From Haliclystus octoradiatus (lineage: Eukaryota; Cnidaria; Staurozoa; Stauromedusae; Haliclystidae), in NCBI GenBank assembly GCA_916610825.1, contig OU744452.1:10549268-10613267 (forward strand): 64,000 nucleotides of DNA, given 5' to 3'. Positions 1 through 11,899 of this stretch are shown in pieces; the stretch's first letter is position 1, and each line of letters opens with the position of its first letter. The translations under genes and the position numbers were made by a program. The notes below the pieces were generated by a model. The model was not told the origin of the DNA and made no database searches. It worked only from the letters and a program-made list of their open reading frames with translations.

Positions 1-342
1 CAAAATATGGCTCGAAATTTTGCGGTTTTCAAGCCTCTGTTTTGATACTTTGCGTCAGCCATTATGGATGCCCATGGTCGCTATGTGTTTTCCATGAAGT
101 TTGGCAATGGAATCAGCAGTCTATGTAAGTCTATGCATTTAACGGCTGAATATGAAAATGAATGCTGGAAATACAACGTACGACTTATACCGAGTGTATA
201 GTTACCGTTACTAAAAATACTGGAAATAACATATATTTCAAATAATAAACCAATCTTTAAAATATCATGTAAACTTGAAAAAAGTGAATTCGGATAATTG
301 TAAATGCTAAATCAATAAATTACAAGTCCTAAAATACTTTAG

Positions 343-842
343 NNNNNNNNNNNNNNNNNNNNNNNNNNNNNNNNNNNNNNNNNNNNNNNNNNNNNNNNNN
401 NNNNNNNNNNNNNNNNNNNNNNNNNNNNNNNNNNNNNNNNNNNNNNNNNNNNNNNNNNNNNNNNNNNNNNNNNNNNNNNNNNNNNNNNNNNNNNNNNNNN
501 NNNNNNNNNNNNNNNNNNNNNNNNNNNNNNNNNNNNNNNNNNNNNNNNNNNNNNNNNNNNNNNNNNNNNNNNNNNNNNNNNNNNNNNNNNNNNNNNNNNN
601 NNNNNNNNNNNNNNNNNNNNNNNNNNNNNNNNNNNNNNNNNNNNNNNNNNNNNNNNNNNNNNNNNNNNNNNNNNNNNNNNNNNNNNNNNNNNNNNNNNNN
701 NNNNNNNNNNNNNNNNNNNNNNNNNNNNNNNNNNNNNNNNNNNNNNNNNNNNNNNNNNNNNNNNNNNNNNNNNNNNNNNNNNNNNNNNNNNNNNNNNNNN
801 NNNNNNNNNNNNNNNNNNNNNNNNNNNNNNNNNNNNNNNNNN
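343..842. other. Assembly gap, 500 N
   Basis: Exactly 500 Ns, a typical placeholder gap size. The 14 bases CCTAAAATACTTTA occur immediately left of the gap (from about 327) and again immediately right of it (from 843), so the two contig ends may overlap and the gap may be smaller than drawn or absent. The flanks (1-342 and 843-1117) are AT-rich and show no gene. Confidence 0.98.
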
Positions 843-1123
843 CCTAAAATACTTTAAAGTCAGAATAGTATATTTTCTAAAAGCGTTTACTTCATTTCAT
901 AAAAATAATCCTCCATAAATCCCAGAAATAATACGCTCTAATTATACATTTATCAATATTATTATATAGTTCCTTTTCTTCGGAATAGAAGTAAAAAATG
1001 TTTAGACATTGATGGCTGCTTACAAATTTCAACCATTGTTTAATAAGATACTTTGTAGATACTTACAATACTATTTGTGAAATTCAAGACTGCCATGTGT
1101 GCAACTTATCAACAATTCCTGAA

Positions 1124-1519
<396 letters not shown>

Positions 1520-2049
1520 AAATTTTTGCCTCTTCGAATAATGGAATAATGGAGGGTTCACATGGCGTCAAGTTATGGATAAAAACATCTACCTTCAAAG
1601 AGTTTATGCAATTTCTTTTTAATAATTGCTTGATATTTGATCAAACTTACTAAAACACTGACTACAAGAATAAATCTATGGCTTTCCTCGCCACCACAAT
1701 GATCATTCAAAACTGAGAAAGTTTACAGCATTTTAAAGAGCAACAACTTTCCAGAATCAGTTTGTTGAAGCAAGAACAACAGCATACTTTCAGTTATAAT
1801 ATTTTCGGCAGCTCTAAAGATTTAAATGATGATCATGAAGCCAAATTTAAATTGTTTAAATCATGTTTAACTTGCACGCCATATTTGTAAAAAACGAATT
1901 TGTAATGAAGTCGACTCCCTGGACAATTCAAAATAATTTACGTCATCTCTCATCTCATGGTTTGATGCGTTTATTTTGTCTCGGAATACAATAGAATGTG
2001 CAAAGGACGCAAGTCTCACTTACCAACATATCAGAATCGTCATAAAAAT

Positions 2050-2330
2050 AAGTGAGACTTGGAGCAAGTCAAATCATAGTACAAAAACAGCACTACTTCG
2101 TGTCCACAATGATATTTTATATCCTCTTGACTATCATGGTTCTGTAATTCTCCTTTTGTTACACCTTTCTGCAACGTTTGATATACCGTTCATCATTCAA
2201 TTTTGCTATACCGCTTATCCACCAGATTTGGAATCAAAGGTGCTGCTCTTGATTGGTTCTCATCATATTTAACTGGTTGTGAACAGTTTTTTTCAATTAA
2301 TAATTCTTTCTAGGCTAAGGCTCTAAAACT
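2050..2330 (+). pseudogene. LINE reverse-transcriptase relic (CR1/L2-like)
   Basis: One reading frame gives residues close to the segment before RT motif A of CR1/L2-type LINEs: HSTKTALLRVHNDIL, followed by LLHLSATFDIPF where an active element has an LLDLSAAFD-type motif. The catalytic region is altered. A second frame continues after about 2240 with the usual G-AALDWFSSYLTG block, which shows a frameshift. No intact ORF and no element ends were found. The region 1519-2050 holds nothing else I can identify. Confidence 0.65.
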
Positions 2331-2413
2331 TGATACATTCTGATTGTTAAAAATAGTGTTGAAAATAAAACAATGAAACAGAAAGGAAACCGTCTATTCA
2401 ATTACAATGTGTT

Positions 2414-2760
2414 CTATGTATGCATATATTTACAAAGGAGACGAGAACTGATAGAGTCACTCTGAGTGTTGAGAGTCGGTTTCCTTTCGCGGATGATTAG
2501 CATTTCGTGAACCAAACAGTCAAATTTGTTGTTAAATTTTGTCACTACTAAAAACAGATGTTGTGAATCACTGATAGCCCTATTGTGTGAATATATGTGT
2601 CGTCCGAAAGCCGAGCTCGATCCACAGTGTTCGGCAATGCGTTGATGAAGGTGTCGGCAGGTAAAACCCACATAAATCGCATCACACGAGTCACACTTGA
2701 ATTCATACACAACGCATTGAAGAGACAGTAAAATCGGTCTCGGCTCCCGGACTCTAAGTT
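2414..2760 (-). pseudogene. Penelope-like element relic, GIY-YIG endonuclease part
   Basis: The minus-strand reading gives YEFKCDSCDAIYVGFTCRHL, then a QRIAEH segment and a C-terminal P-LN-Q block. This is the order found in the GIY-YIG endonuclease of Penelope-like retroelements (CX2C entry, the Y-G-T equivalent of the first motif, then R and H). Only about 100 residues remain. The RT part is missing and no start codon belongs to it, so this is a truncated 3' piece of a retroelement. It differs from the Penelope-like relic at 57960. Confidence 0.7.
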
Positions 2761-2817
2761 CCTAACTGCTTACGTAAAGAGTTAGGAGATATCTTGTCCT
2801 TATACGGCAATGTTGTC

Positions 2818-3075
2818 CTTGATCTCTAGATCACACGTCATTTATGATCCATCCACAACAAAATTCATACCTCAACAAATCATCATCATCAACAGAGAAA
2901 CCAAGAGAATGTGTATACGAACGGAGAACCTTCACTAATGTTACACGCCCCCTTGATGTCTAGATCACACATCATCTATGATCCATCCACAACAAAATTC
3001 ATACCTCAAAAAATCACCATCATCAACAGAGAAACCAAGAGAACGTATATACGAACGGAGTGCCTTCACTAATTT
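2818..3075. repeat. Two-copy direct tandem repeat, about 130 bp each
   Basis: The block beginning near TTGATCTCTAGATCACACGT (about 2819) is repeated from about 2951 with a few substitutions. Both copies contain the CATCCACAACAAAATTCATA block and a TATACGAACGGAG block. No coding potential was seen. Confidence 0.85.
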
Positions 3076-3394
3076 ACACTCCACTCAAAACTTTCGCAGC
3101 ATGATAACATATTTCCATGATTGACTGATTATTGACTGACTGACCTGTTGTCGCGATTATAACGATCTCCCACAACGTTTGATCATCAGTTGACATAATA
3201 ATAAAATATAAGTAATAACACTAGAAGTAGATTTAGCAATCATCTAATGCGTGATAGCAATTTGATAATAAAGACCATTAGTAGTAAGCATAATTACTAA
3301 ACATCTTGGATCATTGATAAATGATATAGGAGAATTAAATTCGTAGAATATAGAAAATATTTTCTGAGTCAAAAACACGTCCGTTCGATTGAAA

Positions 3395-3600
3395 CCTGAA
3401 ACTCGAACTCAGTTTCCAGCCTTCAATTTCAGTTTTTTTCCCCAATTCTCTAGAAAATCGAAATAGGACCCAAAACGTTTAATATTCTGAAATTTTCTAC
3501 CCAAAAATTATATTTTTTAGCTGGAGTATGGACCCCAAAAAAAATGGAACGTCCCCGTATAGCAGCAGTATGGGAGTTACCCCCCGGGTATCATCTGCGT
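3395..3600 (+). repeat. Dispersed repeat, inverted copy at about 44805-45010
   Basis: This block (GAAATTTTCTACCCAAAAA, GGACCCCAAAAAAAATGGAACG, TATAGCAGCAGTATGGGAGT) matches the reverse complement of the segment near 44805-45010. It is a diverged dispersed repeat of unknown class. The region 3076-3394 holds only AT-rich sequence with a short TGACTGA run. Confidence 0.6.
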
Positions 3601-3849
3601 ATCGTATGAGAGAAGATTTTATCTAAAGAAGTGACAGTTCTGCTACTTAGATTTTTAACAGTAATGGTGATAGTATTGAACCTTATGGTACCTCTCGAGG
3701 GCAGGAGAAGGGAGTTGAAATTTGATTGTCGATTTTGATTTGTTGTGATCTTCCAGTTAGTAGCTTTTGTCTAAATTGCAGCTTGCTAAATAGTTTCCAT
3801 AAGCTTTTAATTTCTCAGAGTCAGAAAATGATAAGGATCAGAATAAAAG

Positions 3850-4140
3850 TTTCAAACATAGACAGTTAACAACGCGTAAACTCAACTTCATTATCTGCTT
3901 GTCCGGTCTAATTATTTTGATGTCGGTTATAATATTTTGAATGTCGAATAACTATCCATAGAAACTTGGGAGGTGTTTATATGAGTTAGCCTAGCCGGGT
4001 TGATGGTGATACATAATGTGTATGCCACCTGTTTATTATGGGAATTTCCTCCTACTTTTAACCCGGCAGATGTCGACCCCAATTTCCCGACAACCTATTG
4101 ACTTCATATTTACATTTTTATGGTTTCCAATGAAAATAAC
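3850..4140. repeat. Left part of a dispersed repeat of about 400 bp, split by the gypsy element
   Basis: The segment with TTGTCCGGTCTAATTATTTT, GGAGGTGTTTATATGAG and TAGCCGGGTTGATG is also found at 17030-17410 and 17418-17830. Its continuation resumes on the far side of the gypsy element at 10312. The end base pairs ATAAC (4136-4140) are the gypsy target duplication. Confidence 0.75.
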
Positions 4141-4279
4141 TGTAGTACCACGTGATTAGTCACGTGTTTTATGTATATTGTTTGAGGGCTAACATAAAGT
4201 TACCTCAGTCTAGGTGTGGCTGAACTATTGATAAGTGTGTTCTCTGAGTTATGTAAATCATATAGTTGAGGACACTACA
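4141..4279 (+). repeat. Gypsy 5' LTR
   Basis: 139 bp with TG...CA ends. It contains the palindrome CACGTGATTAGTCACGTG near its start; the 3' LTR has T in place of one C in this palindrome. Confidence 0.95.
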
Positions 4280-4280
4280 T

Positions 4281-4299
4281 TTGGCGACGAAAATGGGAT
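4281..4299 (+). promoter_or_regulatory. Primer-binding site, probably tRNA-Ser
   Basis: Directly after the LTR the sequence is TTTGGCGACGAAAATGGGAT. TGGCGACGA-AATGGGAT is complementary to the 3' end of a serine tRNA (CCA end, then the TCGTCGCCA-type acceptor). The first gag ATG (4293) lies inside this site, so there is essentially no untranslated leader after the PBS. Confidence 0.7.
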
Positions 4300-5069
4300 C
4301 TATTCTTCTTTTATCATCAATGTTAAAAGACCAAGCGGTTAATTTCTGTAAAGAATGGGGTTTCTCTCACGAGGAAACCAAAGACGAGCTTATCGGACTA
4401 CTCCGACAAGGGCTAATTGCTGTTGGTATAGAACCTACACTTTATGATTTCCAATCAAGGTCACAATTGGTACCTCAAAGTGCTATTATTCAACCATCGA
4501 ATAATTTTTCGCGTTCACTGGATATACCAGCTCCGCAGCAGTTCGAGTTATCACCTTCTGCAAATGTTGCTAGCCGTTGGGAGAAATGGCTACGATGTTT
4601 CGAAGTCTATCTTAGTTGCATTGGGGATGAAATCAATCCAAATCGCAAGGCTTCATTACTGTTACATGTCCCTGGTCCACAAATTCTACATTTGGTGGAT
4701 ACATTTGATTTAGAGAGAGATGGAGATTACTACAAACAGTTGGTAAAGACCATCACCGATTATTTTCGCCCACGGAAGAATAAACATTATGAAAGGTTTT
4801 TATTCGGGCAATCAATTCAAAAAGAGCACGAGTCTACTGATGTATATATGACAAGGTTACGGGAATTGGGTAGTCATCGTGAGTTTACATGTAGTAAAGA
4901 TAATTGTAAACAAAATTTACTGGAAGAAATGATTACTGATCAAGTGGTACAGAATTGCTATTCGACAGACTTACGGAAAAAGTATTTACGTGAGGAAAAC
5001 TTAACTTTAAATAAAATATTGGAGATTTCCAGAAGTTACGAGGCAGCAAATCAAGTAGCTCTAGTTTAG
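4293..5069 (+). CDS. Gypsy gag (capsid part), truncated by frameshift
   Basis: About 258 residues from ATG 4293, which overlaps the primer-binding site. The central part (about residues 80-210: SRWEKWLRCFEVYL, LLLHVPGPQILHLVDTF, ERFLFGQSIQKEHESTDVYM) has the pattern of Ty3/gypsy retrotransposon gag capsid domains. The frame ends at TAG 5067-5069. The -1 frame carries the expected Ser-rich linker (SSSSLVQAIHG) across this point and then meets TAA at 5090-5092. A one-base indel near 5050-5060 and a nonsense change therefore separate gag from its zinc knuckles. In an intact relative gag would run on into the knuckles. Confidence 0.85.
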   Translation: MGSILLLSSMLKDQAVNFCKEWGFSHEETKDELIGLLRQGLIAVGIEPTLYDFQSRSQLVPQSAIIQPSNNFSRSLDIPAPQQFELSPSANVASRWEKWLRCFEVYLSCIGDEINPNRKASLLLHVPGPQILHLVDTFDLERDGDYYKQLVKTITDYFRPRKNKHYERFLFGQSIQKEHESTDVYMTRLRELGSHREFTCSKDNCKQNLLEEMITDQVVQNCYSTDLRKKYLREENLTLNKILEISRSYEAANQVALV

Positions 5070-5092
5070 TACAAGCTATCCACGGTAATTAA

Positions 5093-6370
5093 GAATTTAA
5101 AAGTTCAAAAGAGAACAAGAATGAAAATCTTTGTTATTTTTGTGAAAGTTACCATGTTTTTGGAAATTCTAATTGCCCTGCGGGCAATGCGGTGTGTCAT
5201 ACTTGTGAAAAGGTGGGGCACTATGCTAGATCACGGAAATGCCAAAAGAAGCAAAAGACTGTAAATACTAATCGGCAAGACGTTAGAACAGTCGAAGTAC
5301 ATAATGATAACGAGAACGATTCAGATTGTCAAATTATCATATCAAAGTTGAGTAATAAAGATGGCAATAGTGGCGCTATATTTTCAACTCTTATTGTTGC
5401 TGGAAAGGAAATAAAGTTTTTACTTGATGGTGGCGCCACTTGCAATGTACTGTGCAGCTGTGATGTCCCCGTTGGCCTTTCATTAGAACCTGCCAGGAAG
5501 CTGCGATTGTATGACGGATCGGAATTACACGTAAATGGCAAGATTATGTTATCGGTTACAAACCCAAAGAATGGTAGAAATTATGACGTTGTATTTCATG
5601 TTATTGAGGATAAACATTCACCAGTGTTAGGTATCAACACGTTACAAGTGATGGAATTAATGTCCATAAGAACAGAAAATATCAACTCAGTTAGTGCAGG
5701 TAAAGATTTTAAATTAGATCAAATACTGGTAAAATACGAAGATATTTTTGGCAATGACTTGGGGCGCATCAAAGGCGTAAGTGTGCAAATTAATCTCAAA
5801 GACGATCCAATACCATCATTCGCTCGAGCAAGAACGGTTCCATTTGCGTTAAGATCTGCTTTGGAAACGTCGTTAAATAAAGCTGTTGCTGATGGGTCTA
5901 TTGAAAAAGTCGATTCAAGTGATTGGGCATCTCCAACAGTTAATGTTGCAAAGAAGGATGGGACAATTCGCATATGTTCGGATTTCAAGCGCTCTGTGAA
6001 TCCACAAATAAAAGTGGATACATATCCGTTTCCTTCGATTGATTATTTGTTTTCAAAGTTGAATGGTGCAAAAGTGTTTACAAAGTTAGATTTATCAAGG
6101 TGTTATGAACAATTGGAAGTGATAGAATCATGTCGTGATATTTTAACTATCAATACACATAAAGGACTTTATCGTCATAAAAGATTGCCATACGGGATCG
6201 CTTGTGCTCCGGCAATTTGTCAACGCGCCATAGAAAAATTATTAGCAAACATTTGTGGGCGTGTGATGATTTATATGGACGATGTTTTACTTGCTAGTGA
6301 AAATGAACAAGAATTACTTCTTCTTATGCAGAATGTATTTGACATATTTCAAGACCACAATGTACGATAA
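5093..6370 (+). pseudogene. Gypsy gag zinc knuckles, protease and reverse transcriptase
   Basis: Open from the TAA at 5090 to TAA 6368-6370. It begins with two Cys/His knuckles: CYFCESYHVFGNSNC, which is irregular, and CHTCEKVGHYARSRKC, with two extra residues before the last Cys. Then comes an aspartic protease whose active-site triad reads D-G-G (nt 5426-5434) instead of D-S/T-G. RT follows: FTKLDLSRCYEQ (motif A), RLPYGIACAP and IYMDDVLLA (motif C, YMDD at 6272-6283). After the in-frame TAA at 6368 the same frame continues with KCEFMCTKVDYLGYVV up to about 6440, where a one-base loss moves pol to another frame. Not functional as it stands. Confidence 0.85.
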
Positions 6371-6441
6371 AAATGTGAATTTATGTGTACTAAAGTTGAT
6401 TACCTCGGTTATGTTGTTAGTGGGGATGGAATACATATACA

Positions 6442-8142
6442 GACCCTGCTAAAGTAGAATCAATTAGTCAAGCGAAAGTACCACAAACAACTGGTGAGTT
6501 ACGATCTTTTCTCGGTATAGTAAACTATTACGGTAGATTTTGTCCAGATTTATCAACAATCGCAGCACCATTAAATGCTTTGACATGTAACGATGCCGTG
6601 TGGCAGTGGACAGATGTTTGTCAGGCATCATTTGATAAGATCAAGTATTTGCTTACTAATGCTCCTATTCTTGCACATTATAGCAATGATAAAATGTTAA
6701 TTCTACAATGCGATGCATCACCTGTAGGTGTTGGCTGTGTGCTAGCACACAGAAATGATGATGGCTCTGAATCACCTGTCGCCTATGCTCATAGAAGTTT
6801 ATCAAAGTCTGAGCGTAATTATGCGCAAATTGATCGGGAAGCTCTCTCTATTATATTTGGAGTTGAAAAGTTTACGAATTACTTGTTTGGTCGTGAGTTC
6901 ATTATATTAACTGATCATCAACCCTTGGTCCGCCTACTAGGGCCGAAAACTGATTTACCTGCATTAGCTACAGCCCGATTACAACGGTGGGCGATTAAAC
7001 TGTCTCCGTTCCGATATATTATTGAATACAAAGCAGGCCTCGATAATGGTAATGCGGATGCTCTTAGTAGATTACCAGCGGTTAATTCTATTAATAACTA
7101 TGTTGTTGATAATGATGAATCTGCTGAATTCTATGTTCAACAGATCGAGAACTTACCTGTCAATGGATCTGATGTGGCAACTGGAACTAATCAGGATTTA
7201 ATATTAAAAAGTGTATTTAATTTTGTAAAAAATGGTTGGCCAAGTAAATGTAGCGACAAATTATTATTACCTTATTACAAGAAACGCTTTGAGATTGCTT
7301 TACACAATGATATTTTGCTTTGGGGACGTCGTGTTATAATAGCATCTAATTTACGTGAACAAGTAATGACAAAATTACACGATAACCATCCTGGCTCTGT
7401 CCGTATGAGATTATTGGCTAAAATGCATTGCTGGTGGCCTAGTATCGATTCTGATTTAGAGGACTTGGTCAGTAACTGTAATATATGTCAAGAAGCAAGA
7501 CATCACCCTATACATCAACCAGTGTTACCATGGTCATGGCCAGAAGCCCCTTGGGACAGAATTCACGTGGATTATTCACCGAAGTTCGAGGGAAAGGCCT
7601 TATTAATTTTAGTAGATGCGCATTCAAAATGGCCTGAGGTAGCTATAACAAATATGAACGATACTGGTTCAACAACAACTATAAACATTTTAAAACGATG
7701 GTTTACACGTTATGGTTATCAAAAGGTTATTGTTTCCGACAATGGAACGCAATTTGTGTCAGAGGAATTTGAGCAGTTTCTAAAAACTATTGGTTTCCGT
7801 CGGAAGCCGATCGCTCCGTATCATCCGTCATCAAATGGAGAGGCTGAGCGTGCCGTACAAACTGTTAAGAATAGTGTTCGGAAAATTCTAAAAGGTCAGA
7901 AGCATAGAGACTTGCAGGGTGCAGTGAATGATTTCTTACTAAGCTATCGATCTACACCACATGCTACTACTAAAGTTACACCAGCAGAGTTATTCTTACA
8001 AAGACCGGTTAGAACACGTTTGGATTGTTTATCGGAGGTTAAATCAAGAATGAGTATGGGTGATATAGCTACAACTGAACAGGGCATTGAGAAAGGAGAG
8101 TCGTTGAAATTTAGAGACTATCGGAAAGATAAGCCAAAGTGA
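6442..8142 (+). pseudogene. Gypsy pol C-terminal half: RT thumb, RNase H, integrase
   Basis: The frame opens at about 6442 with the D-PAKVESI block. Then come RT connection (FLGIVNYYGRF), RNase H (LQCDASPVGVGCVLAH, about 6706; DREALSIIFGVEKF; TDHQPLVRLL), an HHCC integrase zinc finger (HDNHPGSVRM to CNICQ, about 7378-7490) and the D,D-35-E core (IHVDYS about 7561, VSDNGTQF about 7735, SSNGEAERA about 7828). It closes with DYRKDKPK at TGA 8140-8142. The frame remains readable for about 27 codons beyond the TGA up to 8225, then resumes after the inserted element at 9968. The TGA is therefore probably a nonsense change rather than the original end. Confidence 0.85.
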
Positions 8143-8225
8143 TCATCTGGAACAATAGAAAAGTTGCTAGGAACTAGAAATGTTTCAATCAGAGATACTG
8201 ATAATAAAATCCACATTAGACATAG

Positions 8226-9967
8226 CCCAGCAAACACGGAGACGTCCCTGCAACGTCAGGAGACGTCTACGAAGGTCGATGGACAGTCTCCGAGACGTCC
8301 GTTTGGACGTCTATCGACAGTGTACCAGTAGACAATTTTTTACGTCCCGGTGACGTTACCAGATCGTCTAAGAGACCTTCATGGAGACCCTCCAGTGACT
8401 AAACTCTGACGTTGATTTGCGAGATATTTGCCTCGCCTTTGGCAATATATGCCACGCATGAAGGTCACAATTCACACTATTCTGTTTAAAAGTATTTAAC
8501 ATGAAAGAAAACTACAAAGTGTTGTGTTTTCAAACGCATTCAATTTATTAAACATAAATAAAACGTTCATAGTTGAGTTCAAATGATAGTTATGAGATCT
8601 TTCTTACAAGTGTTTATCTTCTACCGTTCAAGTTAGTTAAAGGAATTCCTTTAATGAATGTTGGTAAATTTCACGCAGATTGTCAATACAAATAATATAT
8701 TCGATACGCCATTAGTAGCTAAATCCACACGTAGTTTCGTTGTGATAACCAAATCCGTAAACAATGTCTGCTAATAATATAAATCCCAGATTTTATAACC
8801 ATATTTTGTAATAATAATCCAACATCGAAGTTCTAATTAGTAGCTGTAGATCTTATAGGAATACATCAGCCATTTTGTTGCAATAAAACCCAATAATATA
8901 TTTCCAAATATGTTCCTCTCGGCGTGGCTGGCCATATCACTAGCGATTCAGATTAAATCTTTAACAGAAAGAATAAAGAATATTATTATTAATATTAAAG
9001 AATAAATATAGACAACTCAAACATCATGTAAGAAATTAAGGATTAATACAGCTCTTTGATATATTTACCTCTGGGAAAATGTCGATGTAAGGTGAAGGAA
9101 ATTTGTTTATTAATTCAGCGCTGTAGATAAATAAATATACAGAAATTATAGGTCAGTAACTGGTATAGTATGATCATATAATACATGAAATATAGACAAC
9201 TTAAAAATAATGTTTTGAAGAATAAATAGGCAGCGTTTTGATAGATTTACCTTCGGTATAAGTTTGATGTAATGAGCGGCGAAGGTAACATTGTTATTCG
9301 GTTTTTCAATTCAGCTGCAGATAAATAAGTTTGAATTCAAGATCATTAAAAGTATTATTATAAACATTATTTAGTTTATACTGAACTATAGCAATGAGGT
9401 TGTAATATTTTACCTGGCAGTCTCATTTATTTGACAGCGACACATCGAAGAAGTATAGACATTTCGCTTACAAAAACTGTGTCGAAAACATTAATTGAAA
9501 TCTAATCTACAATAAAGCAAACATAAGACTACCTCAGTATAAACAATCAGCAAGTATATATTTTCAATAGCTAAACTGTATTGAATTTTCAAGAGTATCT
9601 TACCTTTAAAAATCCCGAGAGATATTGAACGATTATATAAATTCCAACTTCATCAACACGGAAGCTCCAGAGCGGCCGTTATAAAAATGTGTTGTGAAAC
9701 TTTCTGGCGCCTCTTTTCTGCAATTCAAACTGGGTGTGATATTGTTTACATACGTATCCAATCGATCAAAAATACGTAGGTTGCCAAGCCGTAATTTTGC
9801 GACCTAGTCGGCACTTATGACGTAAACACATGAAAATAGTTTTATAAAAGTGTTTGGGACCCTGACACGACGTTGAGGGACGTTGTATAGCTGTATAATT
9901 GTGACTGACCGCTGCGAAACCTTCCAGACTCACTGGGGACGTCCCCTGACCGTCAGTGTTTGCTGGG
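8226..9967. mobile_element. Non-autonomous TIR element, ends CCCAGCAAACAC, inserted in gypsy pol
   Basis: Terminal inverted repeats are CCCAGCAAACAC at the left and GTGTTTGCTGGG at the right, with related but gapped GACGTCC-rich sequence behind them. Removing 8226-9967 plus one copy of AG (8224-8225 and 9968-9969) restores the gypsy reading frame, so the target duplication is probably 2 bp. The terminal 170 bp on the left contains many ACGTC/GACGT words. The interior (8400-9830) is AT-rich with no ORF, and holds a tandem pair of about 183 bp (9003-9185 and 9186-9360). Superfamily not recognised. Confidence 0.8.
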
Positions 9968-10154
9968 AGTGATCAGATCATTAGACAGAGATATACTCGT
10001 AATGTTAAACCGCCGGATTATCTTGGTTTTGGTAATGTTAATTAGATGTGTTAGTATGTAGCTAGTCTTCATAGTTCTAATACCGTTTAAACAACAATTT
10101 AAGATAGAATTTAACATTTATTCACAGTTAATCATTATAAGGTTTATTGTATGT

Positions 10155-10167
10155 AAGAAAGGAGGAA
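10155..10167 (+). promoter_or_regulatory. Gypsy polypurine tract
   Basis: AAGAAAGGAGGAA lies immediately upstream of the 3' LTR, the usual place for the plus-strand primer of LTR elements. Confidence 0.75.
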
Positions 10168-10306
10168 TGTAGTACCACGTGATTAGTCATGTGTTTTATG
10201 TATATTGTTTGAGGGCTAACATAAAGTTACCTCAGTCTAGGTGTGGCTGAACTATTGATAAGTGTGTTCTCTGAGTTATGTAAATCATATAGTTGAGGAC
10301 ACTACA
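10168..10306 (+). repeat. Gypsy 3' LTR
   Basis: 139 bp, the same length and ends as the 5' LTR, with one visible substitution (GTCATGTG versus GTCACGTG). Followed by the target duplication ATAAC (10307-10311). Confidence 0.95.
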
Positions 10307-10311
10307 ATAAC

Positions 10312-10560
10312 AAGTAAAAGATTGAATCTGAATTTGATCTAAATGTTATTAACAAGATATAATGATTATGAATTTAATGTTATCTATTTTGTGTACTTGC
10401 GAAGATGAATGAATGATCTGTTTTGGCCCAAAAAACTGTGTTTATATCGGGGATTTCTGTCTCACCCTAGCAGGGTATCACCGTCCATCATGTGAGAGCT
10501 AACCTGGTCAGGATAACCCATCTCATGTAAACACCCTGTAAAACGATGACACAGATGACC
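10312..10560. repeat. Right part of the split 400-bp dispersed repeat, with an inverted arm
   Basis: 10312-10440 (GATTGAATCTGAATTTGAT to CTTGCGAAGATGAATG) matches the segment at about 17795-17890. 10440-10560, read on the minus strand, resembles 3950-4050 (GGGTGTTTACATGAG, AGGTTAG-type words), which suggests that the repeat has inverted arms. From 10561 to 11899 I see only AT-rich non-coding sequence. Confidence 0.6.
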
Positions 10561-11899
10561 AGATCAATACTGATGATTAATTTTTCACATGCAGTTCCCA
10601 TTCTCACAGTTCACATATGCGCTTGTTTTCAAACTATCAAGCTCAATTATGCAAATTAATCAATTGAGACCTACCATTAAATAGAACTTGTTTACTACTG
10701 GAAATGAAATGTCAAATTTCATTAGTATAACAGATATATTTATCAAACAGTTCATATTCTTATTTGCCGGTGCATTAGAAGGCAAATTATCAGCGTATAT
10801 AAATACGGTATAGTCGTTTTTATATATTTATAAGCTCTTTGAAATAATTTCAAATCAATAGAAAAATTTAAAAGGATTATTTCACGTCTACTTTAAAATG
10901 TCAATACATTTGTTTACCAGATACGCCATTCCATTTCATATGAATCCTAATCTCATTATCTTAAATATGTCTCATACGACTGAAGGAATCAGCAAACGTT
11001 ATCTACTGCTTATGGGATTACATCAATTAAATGCAAACAAAGATGCATTCAAATTATAGCTAGATTATTAAGTCATATGTATATTGGCACTTCTAGTGTG
11101 TAAACGGAATAGCAACAAGGCACACAGAAGTCATTTACGCTGTCATAGAGGAAGCCAACACTCAATGGGAAATGAAAATTTATGTATGTAAGAGTGTTTC
11201 TTACTTATTTTTTATAATATGATTTTTATAGGGTCGGAATGGAGGAAAAATAAAACAAGCAGTAGCTTCACGAAATAAATCTAACTAGCATTCTCTTTAT
11301 ATAGATCACCAAGCAGGAGGGTGAAATATATAAACACGCAACAACCAATACCACAATACTGCTGAAACAACGACACAATTAAGCAATCACTACATCACTA
11401 ATTATCACACGATATACCCACGCATTATAGAACAATACAATCACATTAACAACACACACAATACTGAATATGAAACGTGAGATTGAAACATCTTATATGC
11501 ATGCATGTTGTGATATTATATAAGACTAACAATACACTAGCTGTAACTAGATACTACGCTCTACTTGCTTATTAATAATGGCTGCCTTTTGTATTAACAA
11601 GCATATTATATACATGTGTAGCTATTTGAACATTTTATTTTGATATACTTCAAGTTTTCAATGCATCATACTAGGAAGCCCCATGCGTTTAATAGTTTGA
11701 TTTTTTACATTTTAATTAATTTGAATTTCAATTTAATAAAGTGTTGTCATATTTTTTATAATATGTGTTCTTATCTGCCCCATATCGTCGATACACCATA
11801 TACATTCTAATCAACAAAGTTTTATCTAAATTCTATTTTACAAATTTTTAAGGATTATGCATCTTCCCAAATTAAACAAAATGATAGCATTTGGAATGT

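Larger units (their letters stand above)
4141..10306 (+). mobile_element. Ty3/gypsy LTR retrotransposon, complete ends, degenerate ORFs
   Basis: Two 139-bp LTRs (4141-4279 and 10168-10306) start TGTAGTACCACG, end GACACTACA and differ at one base that I can see. A 5-bp target duplication ATAAC flanks the element (4136-4140 and 10307-10311). Order: LTR, primer-binding site, gag, protease, RT, RNase H, integrase, purine tract, LTR, which is the Ty3/gypsy order. No envelope ORF was seen. A separate 1742-bp TIR element (8226-9967) has inserted into the last codons of pol. Gag and pol carry stops and frameshifts, so this copy is recent but defective. Confidence 0.95.
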
